This document shows, piece after piece, positions 26,118 to 33,995 of a DNA stretch of 33,995 nt. The stretch comes from Gammaproteobacteria bacterium (GTDB taxonomy: Bacteria > Pseudomonadota > Gammaproteobacteria > Pseudomonadales > IMCC2047). The DNA lies in contig JAJFKB010000006.1 of NCBI GenBank assembly GCA_021773395.1, forward strand, positions 1-33,995, read 5' to 3'. The first letter of the stretch is position 1; every line of letters starts with the position of its first letter. The notes beneath the pieces were generated by a model, which searched no databases, was not told where the DNA came from, and worked only from the letters and a program-made list of their open reading frames with translations. The position numbers and the translations under genes were made by a program.

Positions 26118-27173
26118 ATGAGTTTAATGAATGTCAGTTCGCCGCACTTATCACAACCTGGCGATGCGGGATCAATGATGCGCTTAGTGCTATTCGCGAC
26201 CCTGCCGGGTCTTCTAGCGCTCACATACTGGTTTGGCTGGGGAAGTCTGATCAACGTTGTTTGGGCGGCGCTGCTGGCAATATTTTTTGAAGCTGTTTCG
26301 TTAGTTATACGCGGGCGTAAAATCACCTTTTATTTAAGAGACTATAGCGCCGTTTTAACAGGTGTTTTACTAGGATTAGCATTGCCGCCACTGGCGCCTT
26401 GGTGGGTAACTTTGGTTGGCGTTGGATTTGCCATTGTGATTGCCAAGCATTTTTTCGGTGGATTGGGACACAATCCTTTTAATCCCGCGATGGTCGGCTA
26501 TGTTGTGCTACTGATCTCCTTTCCCGTGGAGATGACCTCCTGGGTGGCGCCGCGGGATGTGATGGCAGGGCAGCAGGAGCTGCTAGGGTTTGGCACTACC
26601 ATGACACAAATATTTCCCTTTTTTGGGCAGCCGGTAGATGGTTATACCATGGCGACGGCTCTGGATCTCTATAAGCAGCATCCAGGTGAGATTGTTCAGC
26701 AGTCTGAACAGGTGCAGTTAGCTTTTGGCCTATGGGGAGCTAAAGGGTCCGAGTGGGTAAACTTGGGATATTTGGTTGGTGGATTATTTCTGGTTTACCG
26801 TCGAGTGTTTACCTGGCATGCGCCAGCTGGGATGCTGGGGGCAATTATTTTACTTTCGTTATTATGCAATGGACTGCTCGGTATGCAGGTAGCCGCTCCA
26901 CCGCTGTTGCATCTGTTTAGTGGTGCCACGATGTTAGGGGCCTTCTTCATTATTACCGACCCGGTGACTTCAGCGGTCAGCCTCAAGGGAAGACTGCTTT
27001 ATGGACTCGCCATTGGTAGTCTTGTCTTCGTGATACGCACGTGGGGCAACTATCCTGATGCTGTTGCTTTTTCTGTATTGTTAATGAATTTTGCGGTGCC
27101 TTTCCTCGATTACTATACGCAACCTCGGTCATTTGGAAAAGCGGCACTTTATGCCAAGCGGGATAAAGGGTAG
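26118..27173 (+). CDS. rsxD: Electron transport complex subunit RsxD/RnfD
   Basis: This membrane flavoprotein has 351 residues and about ten helices. The Thr in SGATMLGAFFIITDPVTSA is the site of covalent FMN attachment, as in NqrB. GHNPFNPAMVGYV is a second conserved stretch. It is tightly spaced with rsxC (13 bases) and rsxG (11 bases). Confidence 0.96.
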   Translation: MSLMNVSSPHLSQPGDAGSMMRLVLFATLPGLLALTYWFGWGSLINVVWAALLAIFFEAVSLVIRGRKITFYLRDYSAVLTGVLLGLALPPLAPWWVTLVGVGFAIVIAKHFFGGLGHNPFNPAMVGYVVLLISFPVEMTSWVAPRDVMAGQQELLGFGTTMTQIFPFFGQPVDGYTMATALDLYKQHPGEIVQQSEQVQLAFGLWGAKGSEWVNLGYLVGGLFLVYRRVFTWHAPAGMLGAIILLSLLCNGLLGMQVAAPPLLHLFSGATMLGAFFIITDPVTSAVSLKGRLLYGLAIGSLVFVIRTWGNYPDAVAFSVLLMNFAVPFLDYYTQPRSFGKAALYAKRDKG

Positions 27174-27184
27174 AGGCTTGAACT

Positions 27185-27868
27185 ATGACTAATATAGCGC
27201 GATCTATGGGAGGCTCTGCACTGGTGCTGGGGCTGTATGGGGTGATAGCAGCAGTGCTGACGGTTGGGATTTATATTTCTACCAAGGATACTATTGTTGA
27301 GCAGCAGCGCATGGCCAAAGCAAGAGCCCTGACACAAATTGTAGAGGAGGGGCAGTATAATAACCAGCTGCTGGATGATCAGTTGGTTCTGCATCAGGTT
27401 AATCTATTAGGCCCCGTCGATGAAGCTTTGGCCTACATTGCACGGCAAGGCCGCGAGGCAGTGGTGGTTATTTTACCGGTCACTGTAATTGATGGTTATG
27501 GCGGTGACATGAATATGATTGTTGGAGTGCGGGCGGACGGCAGCATATCCGGGGTGCGAGTTTTAAAGCACAACGAGACTCCCGGTTTGGGAGACAAAAT
27601 TGATATTCGAAAAAGCGACTGGATAGAAGCGTTTAGTGGGCGCTCGTTGGCGAATCCAAATATCGAACGGTGGACCGTCAAGAAAGACGGAGGTGTATTT
27701 GATCAATTTACCGGCGCCACCATTACGCCACGCGCTGTTGTGAAGGGCGTAGCAAGGGCTCTATCTTACTTTGAAGCTAATCGTCAGTATTTGCTTGCGG
27801 CCTTACCTGAACCGAAAGAAACACCGCCTGTTGAGCAACGTATAAAGGAGACTGTCCATGGCCAATGA
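27185..27868 (+). CDS. rsxG: Electron transport complex subunit RsxG/RnfG
   Basis: This subunit has an N-terminal membrane anchor and carries covalent FMN. It has 227 residues. The conserved Thr is in DQFTGATITPRAVVKGV, after the HNETPGLGDKI motif. Its end overlaps rsxE by 11 bases. Confidence 0.96.
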   Translation: MTNIARSMGGSALVLGLYGVIAAVLTVGIYISTKDTIVEQQRMAKARALTQIVEEGQYNNQLLDDQLVLHQVNLLGPVDEALAYIARQGREAVVVILPVTVIDGYGGDMNMIVGVRADGSISGVRVLKHNETPGLGDKIDIRKSDWIEAFSGRSLANPNIERWTVKKDGGVFDQFTGATITPRAVVKGVARALSYFEANRQYLLAALPEPKETPPVEQRIKETVHGQ

Positions 27869-28541
27869 AAACTATAAAGATATTGCGGCCAATGGATTAT
27901 GGAATAACAATCCGGTTCTGGTACAAGGTTTAGGCTTGTGCCCATTGCTTGCAGTCACAGGCTCAGTGGTCAATGCGATGGGATTGGGGTTGGCAACAAT
28001 CGCCGTGCTGACTGGAGCGAACGTTTCTATTTCACTGGCACGACATTATATTCCCGATGCAATACGCTTACCTATTTTTGTGATAATCATTGCTTCGTTT
28101 ACTACCTGTATCGAACTGTTGATGAACGCCTTTACCTTCGAACTATATGAAATACTGGGTCTCTTTATCCCTTTGATTGTGACCAATTGCGTTATCCTGG
28201 GGAGAGCGGATATTTGTGCCAGCAGGGTGGCTCTATTGCCAGCGGCATTTGATGGATTGATGATGGGGCTGGGTTTTACGCTAGTACTGTTGGTGCTAGG
28301 GGGAGTTAGAGAAATGCTCGGGGCAGGTACTCTGTTTGCCAATATGCATTTATTATTTGGCCCGATGGCAGAGAGTTGGACCTGGCATCTGGTCGATCAG
28401 TATAATGGTTTTCTGCTGGCGATATTGCCACCTGGAGCGTTTCTGGCAACCGGCTTGTTGATTGCGGGCAAGAATATTATTTCCAGGCGTTTGACCAAAC
28501 GTGCTTTGATTGCGCAAAAAGCGCCGGAATCAGCGGGGTAA
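27858..28541 (+). CDS. rsxE: Electron transport complex subunit RsxE/RnfE
   Basis: This is a membrane subunit paired with RsxA, 227 residues with six helices. NPVLVQGLGLCPLLAVT and IPLIVTNCVILGRAD carry the conserved Cys residues matching those of RsxA. ATG 27858 has AAGGAG upstream inside rsxG. The rnfH gene starts 6 bases after its stop. Confidence 0.96.
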   Translation: MANENYKDIAANGLWNNNPVLVQGLGLCPLLAVTGSVVNAMGLGLATIAVLTGANVSISLARHYIPDAIRLPIFVIIIASFTTCIELLMNAFTFELYEILGLFIPLIVTNCVILGRADICASRVALLPAAFDGLMMGLGFTLVLLVLGGVREMLGAGTLFANMHLLFGPMAESWTWHLVDQYNGFLLAILPPGAFLATGLLIAGKNIISRRLTKRALIAQKAPESAG

Positions 28542-28546
28542 GCGCC

Positions 28547-28810
28547 ATGAGTGAGTCAAGTAATCTAGCGATAGAAGTTGCCTACGCTGAGCCTGGAAAA
28601 CATGTCATTATCCCTGTGCAGGTACCTGAAGGCACCAGTGTTTGGGATGCAGTGAAACTATCTGGAATTCTTGAGAAAGTGCCGGGCATTGATTTACAGA
28701 CTCAGAGCATTGGTGTGTACGGAAAAATTGCCCGCAAGGCAAAGCAACAGATGGTAAAAGAGGGCGACAGAGTTGAGATCTATCGGCCCGTGAATTCGAC
28801 CGAATCTTAG
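28547..28810 (+). CDS. rnfH: RnfH-family ubiquitin-like protein
   Basis: This small beta-grasp (ThiS/MoaD-like) protein has 87 residues and the family ending VKEGDRVEIYRPV, but no C-terminal Gly-Gly. RnfH proteins are often linked with rnf operons, though their role is unclear. It is the last of the classic rsx genes in this cluster, 6 bases from rsxE. Confidence 0.9.
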   Translation: MSESSNLAIEVAYAEPGKHVIIPVQVPEGTSVWDAVKLSGILEKVPGIDLQTQSIGVYGKIARKAKQQMVKEGDRVEIYRPVNSTES

Positions 28811-28851
28811 GGGTGTATCGCAGCACTCATTGATATTTTCAGGAGATGTAT

Positions 28852-29289
28852 ATGACAACAATTAACGAATATATGACGCAGGATCATCGTCGTTGCGATG
28901 AGGTTTTTGCCAGTGCGGAAGCAGAGGTAGATCAGGGTAATTGGGAAGAAGCAACAAGAATTACCAAAGAGTTTTTGGATCACATGGAAGGCCATTTTAG
29001 AATGGAGGAACAGGTTTTATTTCCAGCACTGGAGAATAAAACGGGTATGACCATGGGGCCTACCCAGGTAATGCGACAGGAGCACGACCAGATGCGGGTG
29101 TTGTTTGACCAAATGCGTTATGCACTGGATTCGCAGGATGAAGATGAATTTTTAGGTGCTAGTGAAACGCTCTTGATCACTATGCAGCAACACAATATGA
29201 AAGAAGAGGGTATTGTGTATCCCATGAGCGATGAGCAGTTATCTGAAGAAAATGCACAAGTTCTGGATCAGATGAAGGGCGTTGTTTGA
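28852..29289 (+). CDS. Hemerythrin domain protein
   Basis: This is a canonical single-domain hemerythrin of 145 residues with a full set of di-iron ligands: QDHRRCDEVF, HMEGHFRMEEQVLFPAL, RQEHDQMR and QQHNMKEEGIVYPM. It can bind O2 or NO and may protect or sense. ATG 28852 was chosen because AGGAG lies 6 bases upstream; ATG 28846 lies only 1 base after that AGGAG. It follows rnfH by 41 bases and precedes the DUF2249 gene by 3 bases. Confidence 0.93.
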   Translation: MTTINEYMTQDHRRCDEVFASAEAEVDQGNWEEATRITKEFLDHMEGHFRMEEQVLFPALENKTGMTMGPTQVMRQEHDQMRVLFDQMRYALDSQDEDEFLGASETLLITMQQHNMKEEGIVYPMSDEQLSEENAQVLDQMKGVV

Positions 29290-29292
29290 CCG

Positions 29293-29580
29293 GTGAATAG
29301 CGAAACAGGCGAAGTATTTCTTGACCTCAGGGGATTGGAGCCTCCCGATCCCTTTGTTCGTTCGATCGAAGCGTTACAGCATTTACAGGCGGGGCAATAT
29401 CTTCATCTGATACATACACGGTTACCGGTGATGCTATTTCCGGAGCTTGAACCGCGTGGTTTTGTATCTGATTCCTGCCAGGATGTGCAGCAACTGTTTC
29501 ATATATTGGTCTGGCAGCAAACCGACAAGGCCGCCAGCATTAATGCAAAAAACCATCTCCAACTTCTAAAGAAAAGCTGA
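29293..29580 (+). CDS. DUF2249-family protein
   Basis: This is a small cytoplasmic protein of 95 residues with the DUF2249 pattern: DLRGLEPPDPFVRSIEALQ then HTRLPVMLFPELEPRGF. The fold resembles TusA/SirA but lacks the CPxP cysteine. In denitrifiers DUF2249 genes often accompany hemerythrins and NnrS-type proteins; the function is unknown. The start is GTG 29293, 3 bases after the hemerythrin stop. Its TGA overlaps the next ATG by one base. Confidence 0.82.
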   Translation: MNSETGEVFLDLRGLEPPDPFVRSIEALQHLQAGQYLHLIHTRLPVMLFPELEPRGFVSDSCQDVQQLFHILVWQQTDKAASINAKNHLQLLKKS

Positions 29581-30914
29581 TGAAGCTAGAAGGCCTTTCG
29601 TTACAGCAGGCACCACCGATTTCGGTGCCATTTCGCTTTTTTATTGCAGCGCCACTGTTTGGTATTTTTTCGGCTTTGTTGGTAGTTGGGCTGGGCGAGG
29701 AATCCCTGGTTTCTCGCTGGACACCGGGAACTCTGGCGATTACCCATGGATTGCTGCTGGGTTTTCTTACCAGCATTATGTTCGGTGCACAAATGCAGAT
29801 GTTACCGGTATTGGCAGGTGCCGTCGTTAAAAACCCGAAGCAGCTTAGCTGGATTATTCAGCTGGCATGGATAGCCGGTGTGCTGCTGTTACAGTTTGCT
29901 TTTATGCGCGGCGAAGCTTGGGCGTTTCAGCTAGCGGCAGTATTGCTGGCGGGTGCTGTTTTGGTATTTGCGGGTTCCTCAGGAGCAGCGTTATATCGCG
30001 CAACCTCCAATATTGCATCCGTACCAGGAATGAAATTTGCGTTAATAGCCTTGTTGGTAACTATTATCTGGGGGGTGGTCCTGGGCTTGGGGCATAGTGG
30101 TCAGTTGACACTACAGCGCCCAATTGGGACGAACCTGCATTTGATGTGGGGGCTTTTAGGTTGGGTCGGTCTACTCATTATCTCAGTAGCCTACCAAGTG
30201 GTGCCGCTATTCCAGATCACCGATGCTTATCCGAAAAAGATGACACGATTTTTTACGCCAGCAGTGTTTACACTTCTGGTGTTGAGAATGCTCGCTGTGC
30301 TGATACAGTCCCAGATAGAGGCCAATGGCCAGGCACTAACTTACGTACTCGTATTTATTGATCTATTGCTGTCAGCGGGGCTTATAGCCTTTTCCCTAAT
30401 TACATTGCAATTGCAAAAGCGTCGTTTACGCAAGGTCAAGGACAGTCATCAGAAATTCTGGAAAGTTGCCTGTTTTGGGTTGCTCACTTCTATTCTCTGC
30501 TGGTGGGTTGCGCGCTGGAGCGGCGATCCCTCATACACCGAGCTTGGCTTGTTCTTAAGTGTTACCCTGTTTATTGCCTGCTTTGTGATACCGGTTGTGA
30601 CAGGTATGCTCTATAAAATCGTCGCATTTTTAATCTGGTTTCATTTGCAAGGGATGAATACCGAACGCATGATGGCGGGGCAGCCAGCAATCAAGGTGCC
30701 GCATATGAAAGCGGTCATCTCTGAAAAACGTATCAAGAGTCAGCTAATGCTGCTGTATCTTGCTATTCTGGTGACGCCTTTTGTGGTTATCTGGCCGGCA
30801 TTGTCAAGCATACCCGCTGGAGTAGTCTGGATGGGGTATTTTTCTATGATGCTGTACAACCTCTGTTATGCCTACCTGGAATACAGGCAATATGCTGCGG
30901 GTAAAGCGGCGTAA
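29580..30914 (+). CDS. NnrS-like polytopic membrane protein
   Basis: This integral membrane protein has 444 residues and about 12 helices. Conserved segments are ITHGLLLGFLTSIMFGAQMQ, with MLPVLAG directly after it, and NLHLMWGLLGWVGLLIISVA followed by QVVPLF. The His residues in these helices are possible heme or metal ligands, as proposed for NnrS and heme-copper-like proteins. NnrS proteins protect against nitric oxide in denitrifiers, which fits the hemerythrin and DUF2249 neighbours. It overlaps the DUF2249 stop (TGATG). It might instead be a distinct family with the same architecture. Confidence 0.75.
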   Translation: MKLEGLSLQQAPPISVPFRFFIAAPLFGIFSALLVVGLGEESLVSRWTPGTLAITHGLLLGFLTSIMFGAQMQMLPVLAGAVVKNPKQLSWIIQLAWIAGVLLLQFAFMRGEAWAFQLAAVLLAGAVLVFAGSSGAALYRATSNIASVPGMKFALIALLVTIIWGVVLGLGHSGQLTLQRPIGTNLHLMWGLLGWVGLLIISVAYQVVPLFQITDAYPKKMTRFFTPAVFTLLVLRMLAVLIQSQIEANGQALTYVLVFIDLLLSAGLIAFSLITLQLQKRRLRKVKDSHQKFWKVACFGLLTSILCWWVARWSGDPSYTELGLFLSVTLFIACFVIPVVTGMLYKIVAFLIWFHLQGMNTERMMAGQPAIKVPHMKAVISEKRIKSQLMLLYLAILVTPFVVIWPALSSIPAGVVWMGYFSMMLYNLCYAYLEYRQYAAGKAA

Positions 30915-30958
30915 GACCTGGATATAAAGACCTAGGCCTCACTTTTTAATTGGCAGGC

Positions 30959-31861
30959 TTACAAATTTTGCATTCTGATGGGCTGCTCGGAAGTGACGAG
31001 TTTCTGTTGTAAGCGGTTCCAATCGTCATCGACATTCGCTTGCATTTGCTCGACCTGCTCCGGGCTGACATGTCGGTAACGGCGCTGTCCTTTTAAGTAT
31101 TCGGCGACGGTTGCAGTTTTGCTCGCATGATTGAGCCGATAACGATGTCCATCTTCAATCTCGTATAAAGGCCAAACTCCCGACTCTACAGCCAGACGAG
31201 CCAGGCGAATTCCCGCATCGTCCGACAGTCCCCATCCAGCGATACAGGGGATCAGTACGCTGATAAATTTAAAACCTCGAATCTCTTTGGCTTTGTTAAC
31301 CTTGGCAACCATATCGTTAATATTGCTGGGTGAGGTGGTGGCTACGTAAGGAATGTCGTGCGCTGCCAGAATTTCAATCATATTCTTTTTACGCGAAGAT
31401 TTGCCTTGCGGAGTGGAGCCGGTGACTGCCATTAATGGCGTTGATGAGCTTTTCTGGCCACCCGTATTCATATAGCCTTCATTATCGAAACAGATGTACA
31501 GCAAGTCTTCGTTGCGTTCGACCGCCGATGACAAGGCCTGGAAGCCAATATCATAGGTGCCGCCATCGCCCGCCAGACAAATGACTGTGGTGTCTTCTTT
31601 GCCTCGCGCATTAAGGGCTCTTTTTACACCACTTGCGGTAGCAGCTGTTGATTCCAGTGTGGTCTGACACACCGGTATGCCCATCGCGCTATGCGGATGC
31701 ATGCCGCATATGACCGCTCCGCAAGATGGGGGGACTACGGCAATAGCGTTGGAGCCGATGGTGTTGAGTATAACGCGTAATGCAAGTGCTTCACTGCATC
31801 CGGCGCAGGCAACGTGTCCTGAAGTGAAAAAACCGTCATCTTGATATTCAGGGAAACTCAT
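30959..31861 (-). CDS. 2-oxoacid:acceptor oxidoreductase beta subunit (TPP-binding)
   Basis: This is the catalytic thiamine-diphosphate subunit of a ferredoxin- or NAD-linked 2-oxoacid oxidoreductase. The N-terminal CAGC and later Cys (CGAVICG, LIPCIAGWG) may bind a 4Fe-4S cluster. The TPP motif is LAGDGGTYDIGFQALSSAVE through DNEGYMNTGGQKS. It has 300 residues from ATG 31861, supported by GGAGTG upstream and 4 bases from the alpha stop; the frame extends to 31903 inside alpha. It resembles PorB/VorB; the PadD-like neighbour suggests phenylglyoxylate as a possible substrate, but the known PadI is longer. Confidence 0.9.
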   Translation of the reverse strand: MSFPEYQDDGFFTSGHVACAGCSEALALRVILNTIGSNAIAVVPPSCGAVICGMHPHSAMGIPVCQTTLESTAATASGVKRALNARGKEDTTVICLAGDGGTYDIGFQALSSAVERNEDLLYICFDNEGYMNTGGQKSSSTPLMAVTGSTPQGKSSRKKNMIEILAAHDIPYVATTSPSNINDMVAKVNKAKEIRGFKFISVLIPCIAGWGLSDDAGIRLARLAVESGVWPLYEIEDGHRYRLNHASKTATVAEYLKGQRRYRHVSPEQVEQMQANVDDDWNRLQQKLVTSEQPIRMQNL

Positions 31862-31865
31862 AAAA

Positions 31866-33023
31866 TCACTCCGTCCAGACCGATTGTACGACTGGTTCTG
31901 CATTGGAATAGGCTGCGACCCACTCTTTAATTTTTTCCGGTGTTACGTTTAATCCGCTAACGCCTGTTAGCAAACCATGTAATTTGGGGGTGTTTTGCAT
32001 ACCAAATAGCGCTGCCTTTAACTCCTGGTGTAACACTCCTCCGAGCCCTGGAGAAAAATTCCTGTCCATGGATATGATACAGGGTATGTCTTCAAGCGCG
32101 TCACGGATTTGTTGGTAGGGGAACGGTCGGAACAAGCGTACTTTTAGTAATCCGACTGACACGCCCTGGTCACGCATTTCATCAATGGCCACTTTAACGG
32201 TACCACACATGCTACCCATGGTGACGATAACAACTTTGGTATCATCCATTCTGTAGCCTTCAATAATGCCGTAATCCCTGCCAGTGAGCTCCTTCCACTC
32301 CTTGTTCGCCTGCTCTGTAATTGCGTAGACTTGTTGCATAGCGTCGTCCATATTTCGGCGTGACTGGTAATGAGTATTCTGATCCAGCACATAGCCAAAA
32401 GATTCTACCTTTCCGGGATCCAGTAAATGTTTGGGGTTATAAGGGGGCAAAAATGAATCGACCGCTTCCTGGGACGGAACTTCAATGGGTTCCATCGCAT
32501 GAGACACATAAAAGGCTTCATGATTAACCATAGTTGGCAGACTGACCGATTCGGCAATTCGATAGGCCAGTATAGTGGTATCGATGGATTCTTGCGGGGA
32601 CTCACAATAGAGCTGAATCCATCCGGTATCACGTTGCGCAAGGCTATCGGTCTGATCCGGCCAAAATCCCCAGGGCGAGGCAACCGTTCGGTTGACATTA
32701 AACATTACGATTGGCGTACTGGCGCCAGCGGCCCAGTGAAGCAGTTCGTGCATTAACAGTAGCCCTTGGGAAGAGGTGGCTGTGAACACCCGGGCACCAG
32801 TGAGCGATGCGCTAATGCAGGCGGACATGGCAGAGTGTTCAGACTCTGGTGTCAACAGCTCCGCATCCAATTCTCCAGACGCTTGAAAATCCGTAATTTT
32901 TTCCAGGATAGGTGTTTGTGGTGTGATTGGATAAACCGGTATCACATCTGGACGTGCTAAACGGGCACCCCAGGCAACGGCATGATTACCGCTCAATAAC
33001 ATTCGATTACTTGGCTGCGTCAT
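31866..33023 (-). CDS. 2-oxoacid:acceptor oxidoreductase alpha subunit
   Basis: This 385-residue subunit has the N-terminal pattern GNHAVAWGARLARPDVIPVYPITPQTPILE and a C-terminal transketolase-like domain (GSMCGTVKVAIDEMRDQGVSVGLLKVRLFRPFP). It matches PorA/PadG-type subunits. No gamma or delta (ferredoxin-like) genes are adjacent in the window; they may be upstream of the window end or elsewhere. It is on the same strand as the PadD-like gene, 95 bases away, and 4 bases before the beta start. Confidence 0.9.
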   Translation of the reverse strand: MTQPSNRMLLSGNHAVAWGARLARPDVIPVYPITPQTPILEKITDFQASGELDAELLTPESEHSAMSACISASLTGARVFTATSSQGLLLMHELLHWAAGASTPIVMFNVNRTVASPWGFWPDQTDSLAQRDTGWIQLYCESPQESIDTTILAYRIAESVSLPTMVNHEAFYVSHAMEPIEVPSQEAVDSFLPPYNPKHLLDPGKVESFGYVLDQNTHYQSRRNMDDAMQQVYAITEQANKEWKELTGRDYGIIEGYRMDDTKVVIVTMGSMCGTVKVAIDEMRDQGVSVGLLKVRLFRPFPYQQIRDALEDIPCIISMDRNFSPGLGGVLHQELKAALFGMQNTPKLHGLLTGVSGLNVTPEKIKEWVAAYSNAEPVVQSVWTE

Positions 33024-33073
33024 TAATTTACATCCTGCTGCGCCAAACTGCGCTTAAACTCATAGGAACTATA

Positions 33074-33097
33074 ATGGCGAGATCTGATTCTCGCCAT
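33074..33097. promoter_or_regulatory. 9-bp inverted repeat between anchor and alpha-subunit genes
   Basis: ATGGCGAGA (33074-33082) and TCTCGCCAT (33089-33097) are perfectly complementary around a 6-base spacer. No T-run follows on the minus strand, so it is more likely an operator or an mRNA-processing hairpin than a terminator. Confidence 0.55.
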
Positions 33098-33118
33098 AGT
33101 ACTGATTTAATCTGGACA

Positions 33119-33995
33119 TTACCAACCCTGGTTGGCCCGCTGGCTATTGCCCTGACCTCGCACCGGTGTGCGTGGAATGGCAAATCCCCGCGTCTGTGCG
33201 GCTTTGGTAATGATCGCTGCCTTGGAGATCCAGCCCATGGCAGCGGCCAATAAACCAGCGGCCGGAATGACCAGAGACTTCAAGGCCGGTTGCCAGGTCG
33301 CCACTACCAATAATACGATTGGCAGCAAATGACCCACCAGCATTAACGGTCCCCGTAAACCCTGTATCACCGCCAGACTCGCCTGTGGTGCCTTGCTCTG
33401 CACCAACTGTTGGCTATAACGTATCCAGGTGAGCACACGCACCACCAGTAATAAAGCAAAACCCGCCATCATCCCGTCATTGACCAGCGCCGGTATACAC
33501 AGCGCCAGACCCAATCCTTCCACCAGTCCGGTACTCAGGATATAGGGCGTTAACGCCGGACTTGCCCACGAGGGAATCCCCTTCGCCGCCCGTAACATCT
33601 GTGCCTGACAGTATAAATATCCCGCCGCAATCACTCCGATAACACTGGTCACCAGCGCGCCCTGCGCAGCCGGCGGATAAAACAACACCAGCGCTCCCAG
33701 GGTAAATAACGGAATCGCCAGGATCCCTTCACGGGTCATCCAGGAGGTCTCAGGATGAAAAAACAGATTCATCGAACGCCATGGCCGACCAATCTCCAAC
33801 CACACCATCAATAGACCAAAGGCCACAAAGCCTAAACCCAGTACCAGACCGGTGGCATAAGGCGCGCCCGTCAATACCAGAATCGCCGTGGCGATCAGCA
33901 GACCGGTGCCCGTGCCGCCACCCATAAAGTTACAGGCCGCCCGTAAATCCCAGGAGGTTTGTAAGCGGGGCAAAGGACCCTTACCCTTAAACGGA
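33119..33995 (-). CDS. padD: NrfD/DmsC-like membrane anchor, PadD-like, 5' end outside window
   Basis: The product is an integral membrane subunit of a molybdopterin oxidoreductase, with about 8 helices. It opens LPRLQTSWDLRAACNFMGGG (motif W-x-x-RAACNF-x-GGG) and ends QTRGFAIPRTPVRGQG. I recall both patterns from PadD of phenylacetyl-CoA:acceptor oxidoreductase, which oxidises phenylacetyl-CoA to phenylglyoxylate. The frame has no stop up to base 33995 and continues as PFKGKGPL before TTG 33971-33973, so the true start is beyond the window. The catalytic (PadB-like) and Fe-S (PadC-like) genes would be expected just upstream. Base composition is richer in GC than the two following genes. A generic DmsC/NrfD anchor of another enzyme is the alternative. 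Confidence 0.65.
   Translation of the reverse strand, partial: PFKGKGPLPRLQTSWDLRAACNFMGGGTGTGLLIATAILVLTGAPYATGLVLGLGFVAFGLLMVWLEIGRPWRSMNLFFHPETSWMTREGILAIPLFTLGALVLFYPPAAQGALVTSVIGVIAAGYLYCQAQMLRAAKGIPSWASPALTPYILSTGLVEGLGLALCIPALVNDGMMAGFALLLVVRVLTWIRYSQQLVQSKAPQASLAVIQGLRGPLMLVGHLLPIVLLVVATWQPALKSLVIPAAGLLAAAMGWISKAAIITKAAQTRGFAIPRTPVRGQGNSQRANQGW

Noticed and set aside
30959-33023. Firm assignment of padG and padI
   Set aside because: The beta subunit is shorter than known PadI and the other subunits are not present; PorA/PorB-like fits equally well.
1-33995. CRISPR array, tRNA or rRNA genes
   Set aside because: No regularly spaced repeats and no cloverleaf or rRNA-like sequence were seen.

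Overview
The window looks like chromosome of a gammaproteobacterium that respires anaerobically. The evidence is the linked ubiE-ubiJ-ubiB-hisI-hisE-tatABC order, a GSI-type glnA with ntrBC downstream, aceK, and a complete rsx/rnf operon. A hemerythrin/DUF2249/NnrS-like module and an incomplete set of genes resembling anaerobic phenylacetate (pad) or other 2-oxoacid oxidation genes point the same way. The genus cannot be fixed from the sequence alone.

Region 1 (1-4300) is accessory and rearranged. It has the 3' end of an unidentified reading frame, a short direct repeat, and a decayed N-terminal piece of an IS200/REP-associated (Y1) transposase whose start codon has become ATA. Next is a large methyltransferase-glycosyltransferase fusion gene, then the C-terminal remnant of an IS3-family transposase broken by a 7-bp tandem duplication. 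It ends with a GC-rich gene for an exported LamG-like protein with an IPTL/VPxLS-type sorting tail.

Region 2 (4300-9750) is the nitrogen-control block: ntrC and ntrB (minus strand), a small DUF4124 protein, and glnA. Upstream of glnA are a GG-N10-GC sigma-54 promoter and an NtrC palindrome that overlaps the stop codon of the preceding gene. A second NtrC-like palindrome lies upstream of ntrB. A strong intrinsic terminator follows glnA.

Region 3 (9490-17690) contains a TusA-like sulfur carrier overlapping a PP-loop ATPase, an uncharacterised sulfur-transfer pair. It continues with typA/bipA, aceK (convergent with typA), pip-dtd and tatA-tatB-tatC, which meet dtd tail to tail with overlapping stop codons.

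Region 4 (17690-21530) carries ubiE-ubiJ-ubiB-hisI-hisE on the minus strand: ubiquinone synthesis and two separate histidine-pathway enzymes.

Region 5 (21530-30915) reads on the plus strand: a MarR regulator, a 500-bp gap, a hemerythrin-like protein, rsxABCDGE-rnfH, a second hemerythrin, a DUF2249 protein and an NnrS-like membrane protein. Spacing is tight from rsxA onward, suggesting one transcription unit that joins the Rnf electron pump to proteins of the O2/NO-sensing type.

Region 6 (30959-33995, minus strand) has the beta and alpha subunits of a 2-oxoacid:acceptor oxidoreductase. Upstream of them is an NrfD/DmsC-like membrane anchor that resembles PadD of phenylacetyl-CoA:acceptor oxidoreductase. 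The anchor gene runs off the window end.
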